DNA from: Roseibacillus sp.
Lineage (GTDB): Bacteria; Verrucomicrobiota; Verrucomicrobiia; Verrucomicrobiales; Akkermansiaceae
NCBI GenBank assembly: GCA_002686085.1
Contig: NZAC01000024.1
Location: 1 to 42,827, forward strand
Direction of reading: 5' to 3'
Length of the DNA: 42,827 bases
Position numbers and translations under genes: made by a program. Below are positions 33,042-41,582 of the stretch, piece after piece (the stretch's first letter is position 1; each line of letters opens with the position of its first letter). Below the pieces are notes generated by a model, which ran no database searches, was not told the origin of the DNA, and was given only the letters and a program-made list of their open reading frames with translations.

Positions 33042-35339
33042 TTATTCCACGGGGATCGCTCTGATGGGGTGCTTCGGACAGAAGTCTGCTGCGTGTGGTT
33101 CGAGGTCAATGGGGATTGGGTCATCGTAGGCAGTCTTCGCCTTTTCGCATCCTGGAGTCGCATGTTTGCCCGACGATCGACAGAGTCGGACAGTTTTCAT
33201 TTCTACCGGGGGTGTAAACTTGTTGAATTCGTATCTCCCCAGTCGATCTGCAGTTTTCATGACCTTGACCCATATAGGAAGGGCAAGATCTGCTCCGTAG
33301 CCACCTTCCACGATCGGCTTGGGTTGGTCGTGTCCCACCCAAACCGCGCAGGTTAGACCGGATGAGTAACCCACAAACCACGCATCCTGATATCCGTCAG
33401 TCGTTCCCGTCTTTCCTCCAGCTGGCCGCTGAAATCCGAGTTGGCGTCGCATGCTCGAGGCGGTTCCCGAACGAGTGGTGTCCTGCAGAACGGATGAGGT
33501 GGTCCACGCAGCACCCTTTCTGTCGATTGCCTGATAACCCAATGGCTTATGTGCCCAAAGCTCATTACCGTCCTCATCAAGAATTCTACTGACGAAGTGA
33601 GGGCCATAACGCGTCCCTGCATTCGGAAAGATCGTATAGGCGCTTGCAACCTGCTCGGGTGTAGCTTCCCAGGAGCCAAGATAGGATGACGCCTTGCTGG
33701 GAACGGTTATAGCGAAAGACCGGTGGGCCACCGAGCGAACGCTTTCCATTCCCGCGTAGTTCCCAATGCGCACAGACGATGTATTGCGGGAACTCATCAG
33801 GCCTTCTCTTGCGGTAACAGTAGGTAAATACTTTCCATCCGAGTTCCTCGGGTCCCAGTCACGGGGTGCGTATCTGATTTGTCCGGGCTTGATTCTTGAA
33901 TCGTCTACGTATGAGCCGGGACGCATCCCCTGGTCGAAGGCTGCGAGATAAACGAAGGGCTTGAATACAGACCCTATCTGACGACGGGCATGGATAGCGC
34001 GATTGAATTTTGATTCATCCGCATCCCGTCCACCGACGATACAGCGGATCGCACCAGTGCCGTTCTCAACAGCCACTATTGCCCCCTGTAGATAGTCAGG
34101 GGTTTTGCGTTGCTCGGAGGGAGTGGACTGCCAGTTACTGCGGGTGTTGTGGCGGTAACCCGGACGTCTTTCGATTTCGCTCAGCTTGGAGTTCAGGTGG
34201 CGTTCAGCGGCTTCTTGGAGATCCTTGTCAATCGTGGTGATAATCTTCAGCCCTCCTTGTTTAATATATTTCTTATCAAGGTGGCGCTCAATATCCCGCT
34301 TGATCGCATCCATGGCATAGCTGTCTTCTGTAATACGACGATTTACCGGTCGAATGTGCAGGGGTTCAGCCTTAGCGGCCTTGGATTCCAGATCGGTAAT
34401 GAAGCTATTCGCGACCATCGAATCGAGAGTCGAGTTTCTTTCCTTCTTAGTGTTTTCGACATCGTCGAATGGAGAAAACGCGTTGGGTCCGCGGATGATC
34501 CCCGCAAGCATGGCCGCCTCGGAGAGCGTAAGGGCCTCTGCAGATTTTTCTAGGTAAGCCCGCGAAGCTGCCTCTACTCCGTGAATAGATCCACCCCAGA
34601 AGATAAGATTCATGTAGTGCTGCATGATCTCATCTTTTTCGTAGGCTTCCTCGATTCGCAAGGCGAGGGCGAGCTCGAGAAACTTTCGATCGAGCTGTTG
34701 CCACTTGGGTCCTCTGGTGGACAAGCCGAAGGCGTTTCGAGCCAGTTGCATAGTGAGAGTCGAGGCTCCCTGGGCAAATGATTTTCGTTTGATATTCTCG
34801 ACAACAGCGCGAGCCACGCCCCGTGGATCTACGCCTCGATGCTGGTAAAAGTTCTTATCTTCCCGGGCAAGAAGAGCCCTTCGAAAATGAGGAGATACCT
34901 GTGTAAGATCAACGACGTGACGATGAGCTCCATGCAGGCGCCCGAGTTCCTTCATGTTCCTATCGTAAATAATCGAGCGTTGCGGCATTTCAGCTACCTG
35001 GCTCATGTCATATCTCAAAGACCTGAGAAAGTAGAAGAGACCGGCAAGAACTAGGACTGTGGCCCCGCCGCAGGCGCCGTAGGAAATACCCTTTGCAGGG
35101 ATTCGAAGAAGGGCAGGCCAGTTAGCAACTAATCGATTGATGATGAGGTAGGGCCAGAAGAAGAATACGAAAAGTGGGCTATGACCTCTTGCCGCTTTTC
35201 GCTTTCCCGTTGTGCTGGGCCTCCGCGATCTAGTTTTCGAGCGAGCCGTTTTTCGAGTTCGCTTACGAGTCGGTTTCCGCCTCGCCGAGTGTGGTCGCTG
35301 GCGAGGGGTCGCTTTCTTTCTTGGTCTGCGGCTGGACAT
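33042..35339 (-). CDS. Class A penicillin-binding protein (PBP1A-like), bifunctional
   Basis: 765 residues building peptidoglycan in the periplasm: transglycosylase plus transpeptidase. The first 54 residues are strikingly basic (Arg/Lys with Ser/Thr), followed by a hydrophobic segment and a membrane helix (about 86-106). GT51: E160 in 'AREDKNFYQHRGVD' and 'AQGASTLTMQLARNAF'. Transpeptidase: S457-V-F-K460, S517-R-N519 and K643-T-G645 ('GKTGTTDGYQDAW'), all complete. The last 50 residues carry four cysteines and a Pro/Asp-rich tail. Together with the degenerate copy downstream it makes a tandem of an active and a half-active PBP. The basic tail may bind nucleic acid or anionic lipid; that is inference. 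Confidence 0.95.
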   Translation of the reverse strand: MSSRRPRKKATPRQRPHSARRKPTRKRTRKTARSKTRSRRPSTTGKRKAARGHSPLFVFFFWPYLIINRLVANWPALLRIPAKGISYGACGGATVLVLAGLFYFLRSLRYDMSQVAEMPQRSIIYDRNMKELGRLHGAHRHVVDLTQVSPHFRRALLAREDKNFYQHRGVDPRGVARAVVENIKRKSFAQGASTLTMQLARNAFGLSTRGPKWQQLDRKFLELALALRIEEAYEKDEIMQHYMNLIFWGGSIHGVEAASRAYLEKSAEALTLSEAAMLAGIIRGPNAFSPFDDVENTKKERNSTLDSMVANSFITDLESKAAKAEPLHIRPVNRRITEDSYAMDAIKRDIERHLDKKYIKQGGLKIITTIDKDLQEAAERHLNSKLSEIERRPGYRHNTRSNWQSTPSEQRKTPDYLQGAIVAVENGTGAIRCIVGGRDADESKFNRAIHARRQIGSVFKPFVYLAAFDQGMRPGSYVDDSRIKPGQIRYAPRDWDPRNSDGKYLPTVTAREGLMSSRNTSSVRIGNYAGMESVRSVAHRSFAITVPSKASSYLGSWEATPEQVASAYTIFPNAGTRYGPHFVSRILDEDGNELWAHKPLGYQAIDRKGAAWTTSSVLQDTTRSGTASSMRRQLGFQRPAGGKTGTTDGYQDAWFVGYSSGLTCAVWVGHDQPKPIVEGGYGADLALPIWVKVMKTADRLGRYEFNKFTPPVEMKTVRLCRSSGKHATPGCEKAKTAYDDPIPIDLEPHAADFCPKHPIRAIPVE

Positions 35340-35470
35340 CCCGGAAAAGGAGAGGCAATGACGCGTGGTAGCGGCTCAGCTAGTTTTTCGAGGCTTTTGG
35401 TCTGGCTGACCAGATTAGACGAAAACCACTGGCATTGACGCTTGCTGAGTAAGCATCATATTTCACAGCG

Positions 35471-36472
35471 ATGAAACTAGCAAGTTTTGGGGAGCAAGCA
35501 GCTTTAATTCTGTCAGCGCTGGCCATCTTTTCGGAGGCGGCTGCCGAAGGTCCGGCTTTTAGCCCGGAGCATCTGCGGGCGCTGCAGAGCAAGGTCCACG
35601 ACGTGGCAGGGAAGGGGCTTACTGCGACTGTCTCACTCTTTTCGGAGGCAAGCGAGTCTTCCGGTAGTGGCGTAATAATTTCAAGGAATGGACTGATCCT
35701 TACCGCTGGGCATGTCGTTGAGGGGTTGGAGGAAGTCACGGTTGTGTTTTCCGACGGTAAGCAGGCGCGAGGCAAGGTGCTGGGTTCCAATTTATCGAAG
35801 GACGCGGCAATGGTGAAGCTGGCGGAAGAGACAGAGTGGCCATTCGTGGAACTAGGGGATTCGAGAGGCGTTGAGATTGGAGATTTTGTGGTATCCCTTG
35901 GCCACGCGGGAGGATTTGATGCCCTCCGTACCCCTCCAGTGAGATTTGGGAGGGTTGTCGCGCTCAATCCGCTCGGATTTATTGGAAGCGACTGTGCACT
36001 TATTGGTGGTGATTCTGGAGGGCCTCTTTTCAATCTCAAGGGGGAGGTGATCGCCATTCACTCGTCCATCGGAGCCAGCCTCACGGCGAACAATCATACT
36101 GGGGTGCAGAACTTTAAAACTGATTGGGATAGGCTTATAAATGGAGAGACATGGGGTAGGCTGACGATGAATCCATTGATGAATCCTGACCGGCCGGTAA
36201 TCGGCTTCAATGTGGCGGGAGCTGTCGAGGAGGGAGTGCGACTCGGGGAGGTTTATCCCGATTCTCCTGCTGACGTGGCAGGGATGCGACGGGGCGATAT
36301 CGTGGTTAGCATTGACGGCCAGCCAGTGAAGAGTCTACGGGGTTTACAGGGGATCCTTTCGGGATACGAGCCGGGCAATGAGGTAAAATTGACCTATAAT
36401 CGTGGGGGGGAAAGCAGGACCTGCAGGGTCAAGTTGGCTCGGCTCGCCGATGTGATGCCAGAACAGAAATAA
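35471..36472 (+). CDS. HtrA/DegP-like serine protease with one PDZ domain
   Basis: 333 residues, exported. The trypsin-like domain keeps the full triad: H81 (LTAGHVVEG), D111 (SKDAAMVKL) and S182 (GGDSGGPLF). A single PDZ domain follows ('GVRLGEVYPDSPADVAGMRRGDIVVSIDGQPV', about 255-325). This is the standard architecture of periplasmic quality-control proteases. The nine-base gap to the next gene suggests one operon with a pseudoprotease partner. The gap of 131 bases upstream, divergent from the PBP gene, should hold both promoters; I see no convincing hexamers. Confidence 0.92.
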   Translation: MKLASFGEQAALILSALAIFSEAAAEGPAFSPEHLRALQSKVHDVAGKGLTATVSLFSEASESSGSGVIISRNGLILTAGHVVEGLEEVTVVFSDGKQARGKVLGSNLSKDAAMVKLAEETEWPFVELGDSRGVEIGDFVVSLGHAGGFDALRTPPVRFGRVVALNPLGFIGSDCALIGGDSGGPLFNLKGEVIAIHSSIGASLTANNHTGVQNFKTDWDRLINGETWGRLTMNPLMNPDRPVIGFNVAGAVEEGVRLGEVYPDSPADVAGMRRGDIVVSIDGQPVKSLRGLQGILSGYEPGNEVKLTYNRGGESRTCRVKLARLADVMPEQK

Positions 36473-36481
36473 TCTGCACGA

Positions 36482-37651
36482 ATGAGCCTATCGACTATGA
36501 AGATCATTTCCTTTCTAGTATTTATCGTTCTTGCCTGCTGGACGCAGTCCTTGGCACAGGATCTCGAATCTTCTCCTGAAAGTCAGGCAGTTCTCGATGA
36601 TCAGGCTACTGGCATTTTCAGGGCCCTAGTTCCAGTCGTGAAGAAGGCCTCAGCCGGAACGGTGGAAGTGAGAGTCTGGCGTAAGAGGGTGAGCTACGGC
36701 ACCATCGTAGGGCCCGAAACGGTGCTCACTAAGTGGAGTGAGGTGAGTCGCGATCTCCGAAGTCTAAGTTGCCGAACAGGTGCAGGGGAGTGGTTGCCTG
36801 CTGTAGTCAGTGGTGTCTACCCTGATGCCGATTTGGCAGTGGTCAAAGTTGCGGGATTGGAAGTCGATCCTGTGATCTTTGGGGGGGAGAAGGATTTGCG
36901 TCCTGGTAGCTTTCTTTGCCTCGCGCGCCCCGATGGAGAAGCTGCGGGAATGGGAGTGGTCAGTGTCATGCCGCGGAGCCTTCGTAGTTCTGACCGAGCT
37001 TTCTTGGGTGTCGCAATGGATCTGGAATTTAAAGGGCCTGGAGTGCTCGTGCGCCGCGTAGAGCTGGGAACAGGAGCTGAACGATCGGGTCTCATGGCCT
37101 CCGATGTCATTCTGGAGGTGACTGGGAAAAAGGTGAACGGAAGCTTTGAGCTGAGTACTCTTTTACAACGGCTCGAGCCGGGTCAGAAGGTGAAGATTCG
37201 TTATGCCCGAGGCGAAGAAGAGAGAGAAATTGAAGTGGAGCTGGGTGGTAGACCACGAGCGCCACGGATACCCTACAGTCGAATGGAGCAGATGAATAAT
37301 ATGGGAGGGCACAGATACAATGAAGTGAGAGATGGATTCTCGAGAGTGCTGCAGTCGGATATGCAGATCGCACCGGAAGACTGCGGCGCTCCCGTCGTGG
37401 ATCTGGAAGGAAGAGTTGTTGGGGTTGCCATTGCGCGGGCTGGAAGAATCAAGACGTTCATCATTCCATCCTCCGCGATAGAGCAGACTCTTGCCTTGGA
37501 ACCAGCTCCACCTGAAGCTCAGCTTAGTAAGGCTGGAAGAATTCCCCTTCCTGAAGTTCGAGGTCCGGAGGCGGATCCCTTCGAAGCGATGCGTCGCCGA
37601 TTAGAGGAGATGCGACGTTTGATGGAAGAAATTGAGGAAGGCGGCGAATAA
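36482..37651 (+). CDS. HtrA-like pseudoprotease with PDZ domain placed before the nucleophile segment
   Basis: 389 residues, exported (signal peptide from M6, 'MKIISFLVFIVLACWTQSLAQ'). The N-terminal half resembles an HtrA protease lobe: the 'LTAxHVV' position reads LTKWSEV, so the histidine is Ser86, while D117 (DADLAVVKV) is kept. A PDZ domain (about 175-255, 'GAERSGLMASDVILEVTGKKVNG') then follows directly. Only after it does the serine segment appear: 'EDCGAPVVDLEGRVVGVAIA' (298-317), where GDSGGP has become EDCGAP and C301 replaces Ser. The C-terminus has a short charged helix (MRRRLEEMRRLMEEIEE). Two of three catalytic residues are changed, so it is probably inactive and serves as a binding or regulatory partner of the active protease nine bases upstream. 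Confidence 0.75.
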   Translation: MSLSTMKIISFLVFIVLACWTQSLAQDLESSPESQAVLDDQATGIFRALVPVVKKASAGTVEVRVWRKRVSYGTIVGPETVLTKWSEVSRDLRSLSCRTGAGEWLPAVVSGVYPDADLAVVKVAGLEVDPVIFGGEKDLRPGSFLCLARPDGEAAGMGVVSVMPRSLRSSDRAFLGVAMDLEFKGPGVLVRRVELGTGAERSGLMASDVILEVTGKKVNGSFELSTLLQRLEPGQKVKIRYARGEEEREIEVELGGRPRAPRIPYSRMEQMNNMGGHRYNEVRDGFSRVLQSDMQIAPEDCGAPVVDLEGRVVGVAIARAGRIKTFIIPSSAIEQTLALEPAPPEAQLSKAGRIPLPEVRGPEADPFEAMRRRLEEMRRLMEEIEEGGE

Positions 37652-37779
37652 TATTCTGGGGTTCCATGTCTACACATCGTAAGTGAGCCAGACACCTAGG
37701 ACAGACGGGTGAATACACCTGAAACTATCTTAATATTAGCGAAGGAAGTCACAGTTTTCGTTGCCTCTTTCAAGGTAGT

Positions 37780-38415
37780 CTACTCTGTGCTCTCAGGGGA
37801 TAATTCCTTGTTCTTGAGCTGAGCAACCATGGCGCGCAACTGATCCCGCTCTGCGAGGAGGGTCTCTAGTTGGTTCTGCGTTGGTGCACCAGCAGACTGT
37901 TTCTGTATCTGACGGAGACGGTCCTCCGATGCGGCGGCCCTTGAGAGGGCTTCTGTGAGCTGCCTGCGCAGGTCATCAGTGTCGATTGTCGCATTTGTTG
38001 CGCTCGCTAGTTGGCTGCTAAGAGAGCGGACAGTTGTTTGTGATATTTGGAGCTCCCGGCCGAGCGATTCCACAGATGCCTGAAGCTGACTCACTAACCT
38101 TGCGAGTTGTGAGGATTCGGTCGAAAGGCGGGTGGCCAACTGGGCTGGCGATTCCACGCTGGGGCCAGTTGTGCCTTCGACAAATCCCATACTCTGCCGT
38201 TTGGCGTTGAGCTCCTCACGAAGCTTCTCAACTTCTGATTTTTTCCCGCCAAAATCAGTGCCGGTGACTTGGAGAGCCAGTAAAGAAAGGGCAATAACGA
38301 TTCCCCCGAGAATGAGGCTTACAACGAGATTTTGATTTTTCTTGGAACCTGCTTGAGAGGGGAGGGCGGGCTCTGGCGTCGTGGCAGAGGCGTTGTCGGA
38401 AGATTCAATTTTCAT
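37780..38415 (-). CDS. Single-pass membrane protein with long coiled coil
   Basis: 211 residues not recognised as a named family. A Pro/Ser-rich cytoplasmic tail of about 28 residues is followed by one membrane helix ('LVVSLILGGIVIALSLLALQV', about 30-50) and a long helical part with heptad-like Leu spacing, rich in Gln, Ser, Glu and Arg (about 60-200). This is the usual outline of periplasmic coiled-coil scaffolds. It lies 112 bases after the HAD gene on the same strand. No catalytic motif is seen. Confidence 0.6.
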   Translation of the reverse strand: MKIESSDNASATTPEPALPSQAGSKKNQNLVVSLILGGIVIALSLLALQVTGTDFGGKKSEVEKLREELNAKRQSMGFVEGTTGPSVESPAQLATRLSTESSQLARLVSQLQASVESLGRELQISQTTVRSLSSQLASATNATIDTDDLRRQLTEALSRAAASEDRLRQIQKQSAGAPTQNQLETLLAERDQLRAMVAQLKNKELSPESTE

Positions 38416-38527
38416 GTGACAAGGGATGTGGTCTTGTTCTCACCTGGAAATCTCCCGGGAGGCCTTCGGAGGTCCTATCTCCGATTCATGGTAAGAGCAA
38501 GGGTGCCTTGAGCGCTAGATCTGATTG

Positions 38528-39151
38528 CTAGACGATATCGAGAAGCTCAGAGGGCTGATCGATGAGGAAAGTGGGATTTTCTCTGGATAGTGATCTCCTG
38601 GAATTTAACCCCCAAGTGACGGCGATGACCTCAACCTTCGCCTTGCGGGCTGCCCGAAGATCGCGAATTTCGTCACCAACGTAAATGATTTCCCCTGGTG
38701 CAAGAGAGAAAGTGCGGGCGATCGAGCGCAGGTGCCGGGCCTTGCCGCTTAGTTTTCCAATACTGCTCACAAAGGAAAATTCGTCCCGAATGCCATGAAC
38801 CTCGAGAAAGTTTTCGATGTTCTCGGGTATATTTGAACTGAGAATCCCCATCTGTTCAGACCGCTCACGCAAGAGGGGTAGAACATCCTGGACGCCCTCA
38901 ATGAGAGAGAGTTTCTCTATGCGGCTTCGGAGACGTCGCATTGCAGTAGCGAGGTGAAATGGAAGCTTGCGTTTTGGGACGCCAAGATGCTTCAGCAGTC
39001 CATTCGTATCCAATTCCCTCAGGTTATCCAACTGATCAGGGTTGATGAGATTATATCCATTCTTCTCAGCGAGTTCATTATAGATGATCAGCCCCTCGCC
39101 GAGGGTGTCGGCAATGGTCCCATCGAAATCAAATACAAGGCAACGTCTCAA
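38528..39151 (-). CDS. HAD-superfamily phosphatase (phosphoglycolate phosphatase-like)
   Basis: About 207 residues. HAD motif I is FDFDGTIAD (first Asp is the nucleophile), motif II is in 'MGILSSNIPENI', and 'IYVGDEIRDLRAARKAKVEVIAVTWG' is motif IV. The cap region in between is helical. I prefer the TTG at 39151 as start: GAGGAG lies seven bases upstream, right after the tsaD stop, and the chain begins with 'LRRCLVFDFDGT', as family members do. A start at 39217 would add 22 residues without similarity inside tsaD. Substrate is probably a small phosphomonoester; unknown. Confidence 0.85.
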   Translation of the reverse strand: MRRCLVFDFDGTIADTLGEGLIIYNELAEKNGYNLINPDQLDNLRELDTNGLLKHLGVPKRKLPFHLATAMRRLRSRIEKLSLIEGVQDVLPLLRERSEQMGILSSNIPENIENFLEVHGIRDEFSFVSSIGKLSGKARHLRSIARTFSLAPGEIIYVGDEIRDLRAARKAKVEVIAVTWGLNSRRSLSRENPTFLIDQPSELLDIV

Positions 39152-39158
39152 TATGAAT

Positions 39159-39164
39159 CTCCTC
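39159..39164 (-). promoter_or_regulatory. Shine-Dalgarno sequence that decides a TTG start
   Basis: GAGGAG on the minus strand, reading 39164 to 39159, immediately follows the tsaD stop (39167-39165) and lies seven bases before the TTG at 39151. It supports TTG as start of the HAD gene and suggests translational coupling with tsaD. Confidence 0.7.
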
Positions 39165-40256
39165 TTACAAGGTTGAGTCCTGCTGACACAGGGAAAAGTT
39201 CGGGTCGATATCTTCACTCATGGATCCCGCGGCGCCGCTTCGGAACTTTAAAAGCGCAGCAAATGCAATCATAGCCGCATTGTCTGTAGACAACCCGGGA
39301 GGACAGGTAAGAAAACGTAGCCCCTCGGACATGCACTTGTCGCGAAGGGTGGAGCGGAGTGCCTCATTACAACTTACTCCTCCAGACAAGGTGATCATAT
39401 TGCATCCGTATTCTTCAGCGGCTCGGAGAGATTTCGATACGAGGACATCTGTAACGGCCTTCTGGAAAGAGGCACAAATATCAGGGATTCTTGTGGTGAG
39501 GTTGCTGATCTTGGGGAGCGCATAACGCACTGCGGTCTTGAGCCCGGAGAAGGAGAAGTTGAGGTTCCCGGGCATCGAACGTGGAAACTGGAATGCCTCC
39601 GGGTTGCCAGTTTGGGCCTGTTTTTCTATCTCGGGACCTCCCGGGTAGGGGAGTCCCAGCATGCGCGCTACTTTATCGAAGGCCTCGCCCGCCGCGTCGT
39701 CTACCGTACGCCCGATGAGATGGTAATTACCAGCCTGTTTGGCGTGGACCAGCATGGTATGGCCTCCTGATACGATCAGAGCCAGATGAGGGGGAACTGT
39801 TATGCCGGGGCTTTTCCAGGAGGTACTTTGATCGGAAAGAAAGGGTGAGAGAAGATGCCCCTCCATATGGTTCACCGAGAGAAAATTTCTTCCAGACGCA
39901 GCAGCAAGAGCTTTGGCCATGCTATGCCCAACAAGGAGGGATGACGATAATCCGGGCCCCTTGGTAGCAACAAAAGCATCGATATCGCAGGTTTGTAGAT
40001 CTGCTTGATCAAGCGCTTGCTCCACCAGACTACGAAGAATGAGAGAGTGGTTTCGGGATGCTACCTCGGGGACAACTCCGCCATAGGACCGGTGCAGTTG
40101 TATTTGGGAAGAAACAAGGGAACAGAGTATTTCTGCAGGTGTTGTGCCGGTCTGCCTGATAATGGCCACAGCGCTCTCATCGCATGACGTTTCGATTGCG
40201 AGGATTGTCAGAGCTCCCGCTTTCAATTCTGGGACTGGTTGCTTGGCAACAGGCAT
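39165..40256 (-). CDS. tsaD: tRNA N6-adenosine threonylcarbamoyltransferase
   Basis: Transfers the threonylcarbamoyl group to A37 of ANN-decoding tRNAs, with TsaB and TsaE. 363 residues as drawn. 'TILAIETSCDESAVAII' opens the ASKHA-fold domain, H130 and H134 (NHMEGH) bind the metal, 'LALIVSGGHTML' and 'KVARMLGLPYPGGPEIE' are family signatures, and 'LSTDNAAMIAFAALL' has the third ligand Asp. The first 14 residues are variable, so the start may be internal. It is 13 bases downstream of the S41 protease gene. Confidence 0.96.
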   Translation of the reverse strand: MPVAKQPVPELKAGALTILAIETSCDESAVAIIRQTGTTPAEILCSLVSSQIQLHRSYGGVVPEVASRNHSLILRSLVEQALDQADLQTCDIDAFVATKGPGLSSSLLVGHSMAKALAAASGRNFLSVNHMEGHLLSPFLSDQSTSWKSPGITVPPHLALIVSGGHTMLVHAKQAGNYHLIGRTVDDAAGEAFDKVARMLGLPYPGGPEIEKQAQTGNPEAFQFPRSMPGNLNFSFSGLKTAVRYALPKISNLTTRIPDICASFQKAVTDVLVSKSLRAAEEYGCNMITLSGGVSCNEALRSTLRDKCMSEGLRFLTCPPGLSTDNAAMIAFAALLKFRSGAAGSMSEDIDPNFSLCQQDSTL

Positions 40257-40269
40257 GAGGTTGAGGATC

Positions 40270-41526
40270 TTATTGTTTCGAGACCGCTTGGAGAGCTCCG
40301 GTAACTACGGGGTCCATCCACGAGTCAAGAATTTGTCGCTGGTCAGGAGTCAGCGAGTCACGTCGTCGTTGCCTTCCAAGGTTCGCTCGATCTTCATCCG
40401 AGATACTTACTTTGACGTCAGGGATAATTCCGCGTGCCTGGGGAGTTCTACCCGAAGGCGTGTGGTAAGTTGCAATGGTGAGATTCAGGGCTGCGTTGCC
40501 CATCGGAATGACACGTTGAACGGATCCTTTGCCGTAACTGGTTTCCCCAACGATGGTTGCACGCCCCAAGTCCTGAAGGGCTCCTGCGACGAGTTCTGAG
40601 GCGCTGGCTGATTCGCGATCGAGGAGGACGGCAACCGGGTAGCTACGATTCCTCCGTTTGCGTGCGGGAGTCTTCATGGCCGGAGATGTATGTTCGGGGT
40701 TCCGTCCTCTGGTAAATACCACCTCTGTCGAAGGAGGGAGAAATTCTCCAAGGATGGAGATCGCCGCGGTCAGGAGTCCCCCGGGATTGCCTCGCAGGTC
40801 AAGGAGAAGTGCCTCCATGCCGCGATCCTCTAGATCGTCCAATGCTGCTTCGATTTCGCGATGGGAGGCCGCTGTAAATTTGGAAAGGTAGAGATAACCA
40901 ATCTTCAGGTTGGAAGAAAGGCGGCCGTCGAGAAAATGCGCTGTTGGCACAGCCGAAGTTTTGACAACTCTACGGAGGATGGACGCTTCGTAAGGCTCCC
41001 GGTTACTGGCACGGTAAGGGGTAAGAGGGACATGTTCACCCACAGGGCCTTGTAATGTTTCAAGGATCTCTGCCAGCGTCAGCTTGGAGGCGGGGTGACC
41101 CTTTGCTTCCAGAATGGAATCGCCAGGTAGAATATCCGCTTCCTCTGCGGCAGATCCTGAGTGGACCGCCGTTACCATGATCCGATCGTGGCTCTTTGCC
41201 AGAGTGATTCCGAGTCCTGGCAGGGATGGTTCACGTTTCTCCTCGCTGATAAAAGAGTAGGTTTCAGGGTGATAGAATCCTGAAAAACTATCGAGTGAGT
41301 TCAGCATTCCCTCAAGGGCATGATTTATAAGGCGTTCGTAGCTGAGTTTGTCACGATCAGGGTGATGAGACCGGACCTGCACAAGGACATGGATGAGGCG
41401 CTCCACGTGTTCGTAGCCCATCCCTTCGTCGAGGAGGGGCTGCGGAGAGGGGTCGACCTTTTGGTGGCTGCTGGTCAGCTGCGGAAGCAGGAAGGTTGCA
41501 ATCGCAATAATGGTGGGTAATGCCAT
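40270..41526 (-). CDS. S41-family C-terminal processing protease (Ctp/Prc-like)
   Basis: 418 residues with an N-terminal signal or anchor (MALPTIIAIATFLLPQL). A PDZ domain lies at about 100-185 ('LGITLAKSHDRIMVTAVHSGSAAEEADILPGDSILE'), and the S41 catalytic part has S308 in 'DRESASASELVAGALQD' and K333 in 'GETSYGKGSVQ', the Ser-Lys dyad of this family. Q337 is also conserved. Periplasmic Ctp proteases trim C-termini of envelope proteins. It is between clpX (56 bases upstream) and tsaD. Confidence 0.94.
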   Translation of the reverse strand: MALPTIIAIATFLLPQLTSSHQKVDPSPQPLLDEGMGYEHVERLIHVLVQVRSHHPDRDKLSYERLINHALEGMLNSLDSFSGFYHPETYSFISEEKREPSLPGLGITLAKSHDRIMVTAVHSGSAAEEADILPGDSILEAKGHPASKLTLAEILETLQGPVGEHVPLTPYRASNREPYEASILRRVVKTSAVPTAHFLDGRLSSNLKIGYLYLSKFTAASHREIEAALDDLEDRGMEALLLDLRGNPGGLLTAAISILGEFLPPSTEVVFTRGRNPEHTSPAMKTPARKRRNRSYPVAVLLDRESASASELVAGALQDLGRATIVGETSYGKGSVQRVIPMGNAALNLTIATYHTPSGRTPQARGIIPDVKVSISDEDRANLGRQRRRDSLTPDQRQILDSWMDPVVTGALQAVSKQ

Positions 41527-41582
41527 GCACCTACCCTAGGGAGATCATCTGGAAAGTGAAGAGCCTTCCCAAGGTGTGCAGC

